A stretch of 64,000 bases of DNA from Methylocapsa aurea (GTDB lineage Bacteria; Pseudomonadota; Alphaproteobacteria; Rhizobiales; Beijerinckiaceae). This document shows positions 38,606 through 47,304 of this stretch, one piece after another; position 1 is the stretch's first letter, and each line of letters opens with the position of its first letter. Made by a program: the position numbers and the translations under genes. The notes beneath the pieces were generated by a model, which had not been told where the DNA came from, made no database searches, and saw only the letters and a program-made list of their open reading frames with translations. The stretch spans positions 161,443 to 225,442 of the forward strand of contig NZ_JQKO01000009.1 of the NCBI RefSeq assembly GCF_000746085.1. Direction: 5' to 3'.

Positions 38606-38941
38606 TCAGAGCCGGCGGCTGAAATAGGCGCGCATCAGACTGCCGATCATGCCGGCGGCGACAAGCAGGGCAACGAAAGGGATCCAAATCAGCATGGCGC
38701 CCAACAACAGCACGAGGGCGGCGATGACGACGACCCCAATCAGCAATGAGAGAAGAATGACGCCGAGCGGTCCGATTTTGGCGACATAGATGCGGTGGCC
38801 ACCGCGCTCATCGATGAAGATGGGCGCCCGGGAGCGCCCCTGTCCATCATCAGAGCGATATCCGCCGAAGCGATCCGGCGGGATGATTTCCGGCTCGGAA
38901 GCAGGCGCGTCATCCGCTGGAGTTGGCCGTTTATCCATCAT
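38606..38941 (-). CDS. small integral membrane protein, unknown function
   Basis: A 111-residue protein: a Pro/Asp-rich cytoplasmic N terminus of about 55 residues, then two membrane helices (GPLGVILLSLLIGVVVIAAL and LLGAMLIWIPFVALLVAAGM) and a short basic tail. No motifs recognised. Codon bias matches neighbours. Convergent with the Rieske-reductase gene, with R2 between them. Confidence 0.65.
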   Translation of the reverse strand: MMDKRPTPADDAPASEPEIIPPDRFGGYRSDDGQGRSRAPIFIDERGGHRIYVAKIGPLGVILLSLLIGVVVIAALVLLLGAMLIWIPFVALLVAAGMIGSLMRAYFSRRL

Positions 38942-39107
38942 TGCAGCTTAGCCCAAATATCGTCCTGCTTTGCCCATGCGCTCTTAGCGAGCCTCTCCAT
39001 CACGTCTGATTGAGGCGGGCCGCAACGCAAGCAAGCAGGAATTAATTGTTGTCATATGGGGGCGGCGTCTGGCGGTCGCAACGGCCGCCTGGCGTTCGAT
39101 GAGCTTT

Positions 39108-39725
39108 CTAAATCTGCGGCGCGGTCCAGGCCACGATCTGGCGCATGACATCGGCCAGCGCCGCATCGAGCGCCCGGGTGATGGTTGGTCCATCGTCCCT
39201 CTCCGCCGGAGCGCTCGCGGAAAAGACCTTCCCGGCGAGGATGCGGCCGCTCGACCCGACGAGTTGCGCCGATATTTCCACAACCGCCTGATTTCCTGCG
39301 ACATCCAGCTCGAAACGGCGGATGTCGGTCCGCAGACTATAATCGGCGAGCATGCCCGGCCGGCCCACCGCGCGCAGAAGCCGCGCATTTTGGAACGTTT
39401 CGATGAGCCGCGTCTGGACCAGCACCGGCAATTGATCGGCCCATTGCGCCCCAGTCAGGTAGGCGACCACGTCGGCGCCGGTGCGGACCACGATCCGATT
39501 CGAAGCGATCGGCAAAATCGCGGTCGGCTCCAGGATGACAAGCTGGCCCCGCCTCCCGGCCCGCGCGGCAAAACCGCCATCGATGGCGCTGAGATCGTAG
39601 TTGAGCCGTGGCGGCGTCGAGCAGGCAGCAAGCGCCCAGACCGCGCTAGCCGCGAGGACAAGCCGCAAATGACGCGCGAAAGGAGGTCTCGCTCTGCAAA
39701 AACGGGCGAAAAAACCCGGCTCCAT
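39108..39725 (-). CDS. ABC-type transport auxiliary lipoprotein (PqiC/DUF330-like)
   Basis: A 205-residue lipoprotein: signal peptide ending in WALAACST (lipid-modified Cys), then a PqiC/YmbA-like domain (LNYDLSAIDG, LPVLVQTRLIETFQNARLLR, SLRTDIRRFELDVAGNQAVV). Such proteins are outer-membrane partners of MCE transport systems. Last gene of the operon mlaE-mlaF-mlaD-this gene, supporting a role in lipid transport between membranes. The start at 39,725 is chosen because it gives a standard signal peptide; a frame to 39,761 exists. A repeat element (R7) fills the gap to mlaD. Confidence 0.85.
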   Translation of the reverse strand: MEPGFFARFCRARPPFARHLRLVLAASAVWALAACSTPPRLNYDLSAIDGGFAARAGRRGQLVILEPTAILPIASNRIVVRTGADVVAYLTGAQWADQLPVLVQTRLIETFQNARLLRAVGRPGMLADYSLRTDIRRFELDVAGNQAVVEISAQLVGSSGRILAGKVFSASAPAERDDGPTITRALDAALADVMRQIVAWTAPQI

Positions 39726-39890
39726 TCCTGATCTACTCCGCATCGGGTCACGAGCCGACAAGTAGCGCCTCCGTCTTAAGACGTCGCTAACGCTTGTAAT
39801 TTTAGCATTTGAGCGGCCCTGCCGAAGAAAGCATCGGTCGGCAATCCGTCCTGGCGCCCTTGAGCCGGAGGGCGCTCGAGTTCAAAAGGT

Positions 39891-39973
39891 TTGAGCAGGT
39901 TCTTACGAGGCATCGGATATATCCGATGCCTCAATATCAAAAAAGTCGGGCAACCATTTTAAGAACATGCCCT
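39891..39973. repeat. palindromic intergenic repeat, copy R7
   Basis: It contains GAGGCATCGGATATATCCGATGCCTC (26-base palindrome, in parts) and the AATATCAAAAAAGTCG tail shared with R6, ending AAGAACATG. It sits within the Mla-type operon, and its final bases touch the TAG stop of the mlaD-like gene. Confidence 0.85.
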
Positions 39974-41045
39974 AGCGGGCGCCCGAATATTCAGGAATTT
40001 GCTGCTTCTTGCCGAACAGAAATTGCTGCGGATTGTTCTCGATCGAGCGAATGGCCTGGTTGATCTCGTCCAGCGTTTTGCGGCCATCCACCGCCAAGGC
40101 CTCGAATTGCCGCAGTCCAGAGCCGGTAAAACGGGTCAGGTTAGCGGCGATTTCTTTCATCCGGACATCGAAATCGTCGGCGAGCTTTCTGACCGATCTC
40201 GCCGTCGCGGCGATCTCCGCGAAAACGCCTTTCGAATCGCCGGTAGCCAGAAAGCCATTAAGGTTTGTCAAGACGCCGTCGACCTTGTCGGCGGCGGCGT
40301 TGAGTTTTGCCGACATCGACGCAAAATCGGCGACAATCGTCTTGACGTTTTTCGGATCAATGGCTTTCATGACGATATCGGCATCGCTCGCCAGGGTCTC
40401 CAGCTTCCCGGCCAGCGGCTTGATCGTCTTGCCGACATCGCCGACGGCGCCCATGAAATCCTTCAATCCCTCGGCGTTGGCGGCGAGAGCGCCGGAAAAT
40501 GTTTCGATATTCTTCACCGATGCGCTAAGAGACGCCGAATTATTGTCAAGCAGCCGATTGCTCCGATCCAGAAAATCGGAGGCCTGACCCGCGATCCGCC
40601 GCGCCGTTTCGAGAAGATCCTGGAAATCCGAACGATCGGCCTGGATCACGCCGGGGGCGCCATCGGAGCTGGCTGAAAGCGGCTGCGCGGCCTCCGTGCC
40701 GCCCGAGAGCGCGATCGAGGCGACGCCCGTCAAACCCGCAGCTTCCAGACGCGCCTTGGTGTCGGTTCGGATGGGAACGCGCCCGTCAATATCAATCAGC
40801 GCGGAAACATGAGCCGGATCCTGCGGATCGAGATCGATCTTGGTCACGTCGCCGACTCGCACGCCGTTGAAGAGGACCGGAGCGCCGCGTATCAATCCGG
40901 AAACCGAGCCGCTGAACACGACCTTATAAACGTGCCGACCGCCCGGCTTATCGCCGCCCGAAAACCACAGGACGAAGCCAAAGGCCGAGGCAATGACCGC
41001 CAAGGTGAAAACGCCGATCAAGGCATAATTTGCGCGGGTTTCCAT
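39972..41045 (-). CDS. MCE/MlaD-domain substrate-binding protein of a lipid transport system
   Basis: A 357-residue protein with one N-terminal membrane helix (ALIGVFTLAVIASAFGFVLWF) and an MCE domain at about 40-120 (YKVVFSGSVSGLIRGAPVLF then NGVRVGDVTKID). A long predicted helical and coiled-coil periplasmic tail follows (FSGALAANAEGLKDFMGAVG). The MCE domain forms hexameric rings that bind phospholipid. It is the middle gene of the operon. The extended helical tail makes it closer to the Mce/PqiB-type tunnels than to short E. coli MlaD. Confidence 0.9.
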   Translation of the reverse strand: METRANYALIGVFTLAVIASAFGFVLWFSGGDKPGGRHVYKVVFSGSVSGLIRGAPVLFNGVRVGDVTKIDLDPQDPAHVSALIDIDGRVPIRTDTKARLEAAGLTGVASIALSGGTEAAQPLSASSDGAPGVIQADRSDFQDLLETARRIAGQASDFLDRSNRLLDNNSASLSASVKNIETFSGALAANAEGLKDFMGAVGDVGKTIKPLAGKLETLASDADIVMKAIDPKNVKTIVADFASMSAKLNAAADKVDGVLTNLNGFLATGDSKGVFAEIAATARSVRKLADDFDVRMKEIAANLTRFTGSGLRQFEALAVDGRKTLDEINQAIRSIENNPQQFLFGKKQQIPEYSGAR

Positions 41046-41078
41046 AGGCTTAGCCCTGCATTCCTGTGTTTGAGGCGG

Positions 41079-41984
41079 TCATGGCGCATCGCGCGGATAG
41101 GCGCGGCCATTGCCCGCCGGGACGCCGCCCACTCGCGGCGCGACCGAAGGATCAAACTGACGCGCTCTTTTGCCATGGAAATAAGAGCGCAGCCAGGGAT
41201 GCTCGGACGCAAGCATCGCCTCGATTGGGCCCGCGGCGATCACTTTTCCTTCAGCGAGAGCCGCAATTCTGTCGCAGATCGCATAGAGGCTGTCGAGATC
41301 ATGCGTCACCATGAAGACGGTGAGGCCGAGAGTCTTCTGCAGCGTTGCGATCAATGCGTCGAATTCCGCCGCGCCAATGGGATCAAGACCCGACGTCGGC
41401 TCGTCGAGAAAAACCAGTTCCGGATCGAGCGCCAAAGCCCGCGCCAAAGCCGCCCGCTTGATCATGCCGCCCGAAAGCTCGGATGGAAACTTGTCCGCCG
41501 CATCGAGATCGAGACCGACAAGCTGGATCTTCAGCATGGCGAGGTCATCGGCGAGGCGCGCCGACAATTGCAGATGTTCGCGCATCGGCACCTGGACATT
41601 CTGCTTGACGGTGAGCCCGGAAAACAGCGCGCCGCCCTGAAACATCACGCCGATCCGCCGCTCGATGGAGTCATATTCGCCCGCCGAAACCGAATCGAGG
41701 TCCGCGCCAAAAATCTCGATGCGCCCGCTCTGCTTGCGCAAGAGCCCGAGAATCGTCCGGGTCAAGACGGATTTGCCGGTGCCGGACCCGCCAACCACGC
41801 CGAGGACCTCGCCCTTGTAAACGTCGAGATCAAGCCCCTGCATGATAGGCTGGCCGCCAAAGCCGACGACGAGATCGCGCACGCAGATTGCTATCGGCGG
41901 CGCGGAGCGCCCGCGGATAAGCCTCCCGGACTGGCCAAGGCTTGACGCGAGGCCGGCCTCTGGCAAGGGGCGCCCGCTCTTCAA
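41079..41984 (-). CDS. ABC transporter ATP-binding protein (MlaF-like)
   Basis: A 301-residue ATPase. Walker A GVVGGSGTGKSVLTRTILGL, signature FPSELSGGMIKRAALARALA, Walker B LDPELVFLDEPTSGLDPIGA and the H-loop (VTHDLDSLY) are all present. The LSGGM signature is typical of MlaF/Ttg2A. It overlaps the permease gene by 4 bp and precedes the MCE protein by 33 bp, so the three are translated from one transcript. Confidence 0.95.
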   Translation of the reverse strand: MKSGRPLPEAGLASSLGQSGRLIRGRSAPPIAICVRDLVVGFGGQPIMQGLDLDVYKGEVLGVVGGSGTGKSVLTRTILGLLRKQSGRIEIFGADLDSVSAGEYDSIERRIGVMFQGGALFSGLTVKQNVQVPMREHLQLSARLADDLAMLKIQLVGLDLDAADKFPSELSGGMIKRAALARALALDPELVFLDEPTSGLDPIGAAEFDALIATLQKTLGLTVFMVTHDLDSLYAICDRIAALAEGKVIAAGPIEAMLASEHPWLRSYFHGKRARQFDPSVAPRVGGVPAGNGRAYPRDAP

Positions 41985-43120
41985 TATCGAATTCCGGCGA
42001 AAAATACGGCGAAAAGTCCGTCCACGACAATGACCATGAAGATAGATTTGACGACCGAGGCCGTGACCTGCCGGCCAAGCGATTCGGCCGAGCCCGAGAC
42101 GGCCAAGCCTTCGACGGAAGCGATAAGGCCGATGACGAGCGCCATGAATGGGGCTTTGATCAAGCCGACCATGAATGTGTTCACGCCGATCGCCGATGGC
42201 AGCAGCGCCACGAAGCTTGCCGGACTCATCCCCGCATAGACCCAGCTGACGATGATGCCGCCAGCAATCGCCGACATGTCGGCGATAAAGGTCAGGAGCG
42301 GCAAGCTCAGCACGAGCGCGAGGATTCTTGGCACGATCAGGACCTCGACCGGCCGCAAGCCCATCACGGTCAAGGCGTCGATCTCCTCGCGCATCTTCAT
42401 AGAGCCAAGCTCGGCCGTGATCGCCGAACCGGACCGGCCAGCGACCATGATCGAGGTTAAAAGGACGCCGAGTTCTCGCAAAATCAGGATGCCGACGAGA
42501 TCGACGACGAGAATTGAGGCGCCGAAGCGCCGCAGCTGGAAGATGCCTTGTTGGGCAACGATCGCGCCGACCAGAAAATTGATCAAGGCTATGATCGGAA
42601 CGCTGCGAAACGCAAAGGTCTCCATATGGAAGACCAGCGACGTTCCGCGAAAATGCTTGGGCTGGACCAGGCTTTTCCCAATCGAGGCCACCACTTCGCC
42701 AAGAAAGCTGACGCCGGCGAGCAGATCGCGGCCAGCCGCGCAGACGCTCTCGCCGACGTCGGCGAAAAGATTGAAGAGATAAGAGCTCCGCCGCGGCTGT
42801 GGGGCCTTAAAGGCGCGATATTGGGCCTCCTCGAGCAGAATTCCGAACTCCGGCCGGATCGACTCCAGTTGCGCGTCGACGCCCTTGGCGCCGAGGTCCT
42901 GGCGCGTCTTGTCGATTAGCCAAGCCCCCGCGGTGTCGAGCCGCGCGACGCCGCCAAGATTCAAAATGGCCCGCCTCGCCCCGCCGGCTTCGGCCAAGAG
43001 GGCCTTGGCGCCAGCTTCGATCGCGGCGGCGGCGTCCAAGGTCCAATGCCCGGCAAGGCTGAGCCGCACCGCATCGCCGGCGCGCTCACTGGTAAAAGTT
43101 GGACCGTCCAGCACATCCAT
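41981..43120 (-). CDS. MlaE-type permease with N-terminal STAS domain
   Basis: A 379-residue inner-membrane permease. The first about 105 residues are a STAS-like domain (AVRLSLAGHWTLDAAAAIEA, ILNLGGVARLDTAGAWLIDK) that in E. coli is provided by the separate protein MlaB. The rest is MlaE: FLVGAIVAQQGIFQLRRFGA, LTSIMVAGRSGSAITAELGS and MRPVEVLIVPR-type loops (MGLRPVEVLIVPR). First gene of the lipid transport operon. The fused STAS domain implies built-in regulation of the ATPase. Confidence 0.94.
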   Translation of the reverse strand: MDVLDGPTFTSERAGDAVRLSLAGHWTLDAAAAIEAGAKALLAEAGGARRAILNLGGVARLDTAGAWLIDKTRQDLGAKGVDAQLESIRPEFGILLEEAQYRAFKAPQPRRSSYLFNLFADVGESVCAAGRDLLAGVSFLGEVVASIGKSLVQPKHFRGTSLVFHMETFAFRSVPIIALINFLVGAIVAQQGIFQLRRFGASILVVDLVGILILRELGVLLTSIMVAGRSGSAITAELGSMKMREEIDALTVMGLRPVEVLIVPRILALVLSLPLLTFIADMSAIAGGIIVSWVYAGMSPASFVALLPSAIGVNTFMVGLIKAPFMALVIGLIASVEGLAVSGSAESLGRQVTASVVKSIFMVIVVDGLFAVFFAGIRY

Positions 43121-43405
43121 CCTTCGCGTTCCGCCTCAATGATCGCATGCTGAGAAGTCGCCTTAGTACTTCGCATGTGAGGCGAAGTCGAGGCGGCCTA
43201 TTTTTCGCCATGGTTCAACACGGTGCGGCCCTGATAAGGCCCAGAATTGTGGCCCTATTGCCACGTTTCCGAACAAACCAGTCCGAGCGTGCGGACAAGA
43301 CCGAACGCCGACTGGAATCGGCTTGACTTCGATACGGAGAAAATTTCCACGTTGCATCGTAGACGAAATATTATCGACAAATGTTAAGAAGCGAGGTGCT
43401 CGAAA

Positions 43406-43882
43406 GTGCGGGGGGGCGGTAGGCTAAGCACCGGGCAGTTTGACTGGCTTAGGCCAAGGCTTCGCGAAGGACGGCGCAGCCGGGTTGCCAGTTGGCTCGT
43501 CGCGCTGGCTTGCTTCGCTCAGTTTCTGCTGCCGGCGGGCCAGCGCCGCACGGAAGAGCCGCCTGCACCGCCGCTTGTCGAAGCGAGGGCGGACCTCGCT
43601 ATCGCTCCTTTGCGCGCGGCTCCAGCGGTTCCCTGCCCCCATCATGCGATAAAAGCCCAAGGGCGCCAACCGCCTATTCCCGAGCACAGTTCGTGCGATC
43701 ATCGGCAGTGCTGCTGTTGCCCCATTGAAGGAGTCAGCGCGGTCATCCCCCCGACGGGAATGGCGGAAATGGCCCCTTCGCCTCCCTTCGCCGAAGCTGT
43801 CGCCGCGCCTCAAAACCTCTTATCCACCCCTCGCCGAGCGTCTTTCGCCGGGCAGCCGCGCGGACCGCCTGTCCTCATCTGA
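43406..43882 (+). CDS. Cys/His-rich small protein (DUF2946-like)
   Basis: About 158 residues from a GTG start. A hydrophobic N-terminal segment (VASWLVALACFAQFLLPAGQ) could be a signal or anchor. The mature part has CPHHAIKAQ and the dense cluster SCDHRQCCCCPIEG, likely to bind metal, and ends SFAGQPRGPPVLI. This looks like the DUF2946 group often found beside copper genes. It leads the copper cluster on the same strand, consistent with periplasmic metal handling. The exact start is uncertain. Confidence 0.55.
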   Translation: MRGGGRLSTGQFDWLRPRLREGRRSRVASWLVALACFAQFLLPAGQRRTEEPPAPPLVEARADLAIAPLRAAPAVPCPHHAIKAQGRQPPIPEHSSCDHRQCCCCPIEGVSAVIPPTGMAEMAPSPPFAEAVAAPQNLLSTPRRASFAGQPRGPPVLI

Positions 43883-43957
43883 AGAGCCATCGCTAGGCGC
43901 GCGCCGCATCGCGGCAGCCGCGCCGATCGCCTCTCTGTTCAGATTAAGGACTCTATC

Positions 43958-44968
43958 ATGTCTTACAGGACTTTAACCGCCGGCGCGCTCGGCGCCGCGG
44001 CCATTGTTTTCGGCGTCAGCCCTGCTCTCTCTCACGTATTCGTGGGCAGCAGGTTCTTTCCGGCTACGCTCACCATCGATGATCCTGGCGTCAACGACGA
44101 ATTGGCTTTGCCAACCTTCGCCTATCTCGCCAATCCGGACATCATTCTCGACGATGGGACACACCAGGGCTCAAGGCAGTATAATTACTCGTTCGAATAT
44201 TCGAAACGCATCACGCCGGATTTCGGCATTTCGATCGAAGACAGCTATACGCGTCTGACCCCCCTTGGGAGCGGCTGGCAAAATCTCGAAACATCACTCA
44301 AATATCAGCTGTTCATCAACGCCGAGCATGAATTCATATTGTCGCTCGGCGTCGGCTTCGAATGGGGCCACACCGGCAATGCAACCGTCGGCGCCGAGCC
44401 CTTCACAAGTTGGGAGCCACAGATTTTCTTTGGAAAAGGCGCCGGCGACCTGCCCACGGAACTCGATATTTTTCGGCCCTTCGCGGTCACCGGCCAGATG
44501 GGCGTAGCGCTTTCGACCCACCCGATCAACGTGAGCGTGAGTTTTGATCCGGAGACCCGCCTAAACACCGTCGACATCGAGCGCAGTCCGACGGCTTTGA
44601 ATTGGGGATTCTCGCTCCAATATAGCCTTCCCTACATGAACTCCAATGTCTTGGCGATCGATAACGAGTTCCTAAAGCACCTTATTCCCTTAGTCGAAGT
44701 CTCGTTCTCGACCCCGATTGCAAACATCGGCCCCACTGGAAGCGGCAACAGCCACGTCACCATCGGCACGATCAACCCTGGGGTCATCTACAGCGCCAGG
44801 TATTTTCAAATCGGCATCGAAGCTTTGATTCCGGTCAACGCCGATAGCGGAAAACATGTCGGCGCCATCGCGCAATTGCACTTCTATCTCGACGATATCT
44901 TCCCCGACTCCCTCGGCAAGCCGCTGTTCGCCCCCGAAGGATTCGTGAGCGCCAGATCGCCATTCTAG
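43958..44968 (+). CDS. exported outer-membrane-like protein of copper cluster, unknown function
   Basis: A 336-residue exported protein with signal peptide MSYRTLTAGALGAAAIVFGV...ALS. The mature chain has repeated amphipathic beta strands (QYNYSFEYSKRITPDFGISI, EFILSLGVGFEWGHTG, SARYFQIGIEALIPVNADSG) and ends in an aromatic residue (F), as outer-membrane beta barrels do. It lies 11 bp before copC on the same strand, so probably one operon. I do not recognise a family name. Confidence 0.7.
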   Translation: MSYRTLTAGALGAAAIVFGVSPALSHVFVGSRFFPATLTIDDPGVNDELALPTFAYLANPDIILDDGTHQGSRQYNYSFEYSKRITPDFGISIEDSYTRLTPLGSGWQNLETSLKYQLFINAEHEFILSLGVGFEWGHTGNATVGAEPFTSWEPQIFFGKGAGDLPTELDIFRPFAVTGQMGVALSTHPINVSVSFDPETRLNTVDIERSPTALNWGFSLQYSLPYMNSNVLAIDNEFLKHLIPLVEVSFSTPIANIGPTGSGNSHVTIGTINPGVIYSARYFQIGIEALIPVNADSGKHVGAIAQLHFYLDDIFPDSLGKPLFAPEGFVSARSPF

Positions 44969-44978
44969 AGAGGTCCCC

Positions 44979-45350
44979 ATGCTACGCTTCTTGAAATTCT
45001 CGATCGCGGCCGCCTTGATGTCTTGGTTGGCCGCGACGACTGCGTCGGCGCACGCGCTGTTGGATAGCGCCAGTCCGCCGGTCGGCGGAACCGTTTCCGG
45101 CTCGCCCCGAGAAATCAGGCTTTTTTTGACGCAAGGCATAGTCCCGGCCTTCTCCGGCGTGACGGTCACGGACGCCAACGGGGCTCCGGTTCCAACCGGA
45201 AAGCTGGCGGTCGACCCCTCCAACCCAAGCATCGTGATCGTGCGCCTCGGCCAGGCGTTGAGGCCCGGCGCCTACACGGTAAGATGGCATGTGGTGTCGG
45301 TCGACACCCATCCCACCCAGGGTTCGTTCAGATTTACCGTCGCGCCTTGA
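44979..45350 (+). CDS. copC: copper resistance protein CopC-like
   Basis: A periplasmic copper-binding protein of 123 residues. Signal peptide to TASA; the mature N terminus begins HALLDSASPPVGG, where the first His is the classic Cu(II) ligand. The C-terminal part has the second conserved His (SVDTHPTQGSFRFTV). Length and topology fit CopC. It is followed by copD, the usual partner for copper import or handling. Confidence 0.92.
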   Translation: MLRFLKFSIAAALMSWLAATTASAHALLDSASPPVGGTVSGSPREIRLFLTQGIVPAFSGVTVTDANGAPVPTGKLAVDPSNPSIVIVRLGQALRPGAYTVRWHVVSVDTHPTQGSFRFTVAP

Positions 45351-45481
45351 GCACGGCTTAAAGCCCCACCGGCTTGTGTTCGCGTCAAGCTACCGCCGGT
45401 GTGGCGCGCACTGACTCGCGCCAAACGCGGGCGCAGCATACGAAGCATGATTCGATGTCGCTTTGCCGGCATGGAGGGACA

Positions 45482-46417
45482 ATGACGACGTTCCAATTCC
45501 TCCTCATCGCGCGCTGGATCCACTTCGCTTCGGTCTTCGCTCTGTTCGGCTCGTCGTTCTTTTGGTTCTACATGGGACCTGAACGATCGTCGGCGGGGCC
45601 CAATGGCCTTCCCCGAGCCCTCCGCGCGACAATAATATTGCTTCGGGTCGCGGCGCCAGTCGCGGCTCTGTCCGGCGGCGCCTGGCTCGCCGGCATGCTG
45701 GTCCATATGACAAGCGACATTGGCAGCCTGGTTGATCCCGAAACCTTGCGCCTCTTCTTTTTCAATACGCCATTTGGCGCGGTGGCGATCATCCGCTTGA
45801 CGCTCCTCGCTTTGGGCGTGGGCGTCGCCGCCTCGCCCTGGCATGGCCGCACCTGGATGTCCGCGCTCATGCACATTGGCGCCTTGCTACTGGTCAGCCA
45901 GGCTTGGCTCGGCCATGCCGCGGAGGGAGGGACGGGTCTCTATGGCGACGCGATGATTGCGGCCTACGCCATCCATGTGTTGGCTGCGGGAGCCTGGGTC
46001 GGCGGCCTTCCGCCCCTCCTTTTCGCGCTCGCCGAACAAAGGCGCTTCGGCCCCGAAGAGGCGCGAAAATGCAGCCTCGACATTATGTCGCGCTATTCGC
46101 TGATGGCGATGATCGCGGTCACTTTCATCGTTCTAAGCGGAATCGTCAGCGCAGGCTTCCGGGTTGCTGGCTCTTTCGACAAGCTTTTCTACACGTCCTA
46201 TGGCGATGCGCTGGTCACAAAGTCCGTTGTCGTCGCCGTGATGTTGGCTCTCGCTTGCTTCAATCGATTCGTCGCGATGCCAAAGCTGCGCGTGGCGTCG
46301 CTCAAGGGAATGACGCAGATTGACAGGCTCGGCTATAGCGTGGCTTGCGAACTAGCGCTCGGTCTTTTGGTTCTCGCCGCCGCCGCGGTTCTTGGCGTCA
46401 CGATGCCGCCGCAGTGA
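45482..46417 (+). CDS. copD: copper resistance D family membrane protein
   Basis: About 311 residues and eight membrane helices from the ATG at 45,482 (MTTFQFLLIARWIHFASVFA). Conserved histidine-containing helix ends (RWIHFA, YAIHVLAAGAWVGGLPPLLF) and the later MSRYSLMAMIAVTFIVLSGI segment fit CopD/PcoD. With CopC it is thought to move copper across the inner membrane. The open frame starts at 45,374, but the first 36 residues are hydrophilic and not typical of CopD, so I took the later start. Confidence 0.88.
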   Translation: MTTFQFLLIARWIHFASVFALFGSSFFWFYMGPERSSAGPNGLPRALRATIILLRVAAPVAALSGGAWLAGMLVHMTSDIGSLVDPETLRLFFFNTPFGAVAIIRLTLLALGVGVAASPWHGRTWMSALMHIGALLLVSQAWLGHAAEGGTGLYGDAMIAAYAIHVLAAGAWVGGLPPLLFALAEQRRFGPEEARKCSLDIMSRYSLMAMIAVTFIVLSGIVSAGFRVAGSFDKLFYTSYGDALVTKSVVVAVMLALACFNRFVAMPKLRVASLKGMTQIDRLGYSVACELALGLLVLAAAAVLGVTMPPQ

Positions 46418-46494
46418 GCGCAGGGACCGATGACTTCTCCAAATTGACACTTTCCATAGGTATTGCTGTTGCCAGGCAGAACAAGGACTTTTGG

Positions 46495-47037
46495 ATGCAA
46501 TTCGTCTCCCAAGGCGCCGCGCGTTACGATCTCACTACGATCCGACTCCATTGGGCGACAGCCGCGCTGGTGCTCGTTCAATGGCTCATCGCGCAAATCA
46601 TCGACTTATTTCCCAAGGGCATGCCTCGGATCGAGGTTCGCTCGGTGCATATCAGCCTCGGCCTATGCCTCGCTGTCTTGCTGATCGCGCGCCTGTTCTG
46701 GCGGGCGACCCGCGGGCGCGCTTTGCCGGCGGCCAATCGCGGCGCCCTGAACATATTGGCAAAGGGAACCCATCTTGCGCTCTACGCCCTGCTCGGCGCC
46801 ATCGTGCTCGTTGGACTCTTCCTTGTTTGGGTGCGCGGCGACAGCTTCTTCGGCCTTTTCGCCATCCCCGCCTTCGACCCTGGCAACCAGGCGCTTCGGC
46901 ACAATGTCGAGGAGTTGCACGGCGCGCTCGCGACGCTCATTTTGGTCCTGGCCGGCCTGCATGCGGCGGCGGGACTGATCCACCACTTTCTGTGGAATGA
47001 TGGAGTCTTGCGGCGGATGACGCCGACCGACAATTAG
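46495..47037 (+). CDS. cytochrome b561 family protein
   Basis: A 180-residue four-helix membrane haem protein. Haem ligands are suggested by RLHWATAALVLVQWL (His in helix 1), VHISLGLCLAVLLIARLFWR, and EELHGALATLILVLAGLHAA in the last helices. It follows copD by 77 bp and may supply electrons for copper reduction, but CybB-type proteins are also quinol:superoxide oxidoreductases. The start at 46,495 (MQFVSQGAARYDLTTIRLHW) is the family-like one; an upstream frame overlaps copD. Confidence 0.85.
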   Translation: MQFVSQGAARYDLTTIRLHWATAALVLVQWLIAQIIDLFPKGMPRIEVRSVHISLGLCLAVLLIARLFWRATRGRALPAANRGALNILAKGTHLALYALLGAIVLVGLFLVWVRGDSFFGLFAIPAFDPGNQALRHNVEELHGALATLILVLAGLHAAAGLIHHFLWNDGVLRRMTPTDN

Positions 47038-47304
47038 AGCGATCGCTCCAAAGCGAATTGATCTTGCTTTCGTCGCATGATCTTCTTCAAGGTGAGCCGC
47101 CGCCGTCTTGGGATCGCTCTCTCGCCCATTTTCCGGGCAACAACCGGACGCCATTCCTCGACACAGCAAGTCACTCGTTCAAAGGCCGATGGCTCTTTCC
47201 GGCCGCCTTCGACCTGGTTAAAGCGTTTTGGGGCTGGCGAGCGCGCCTCCCGCCCGAGGGCATTCGCATTATCCTCGCGATTTCAATCCAGCGGCAGGTT
47301 TCCC

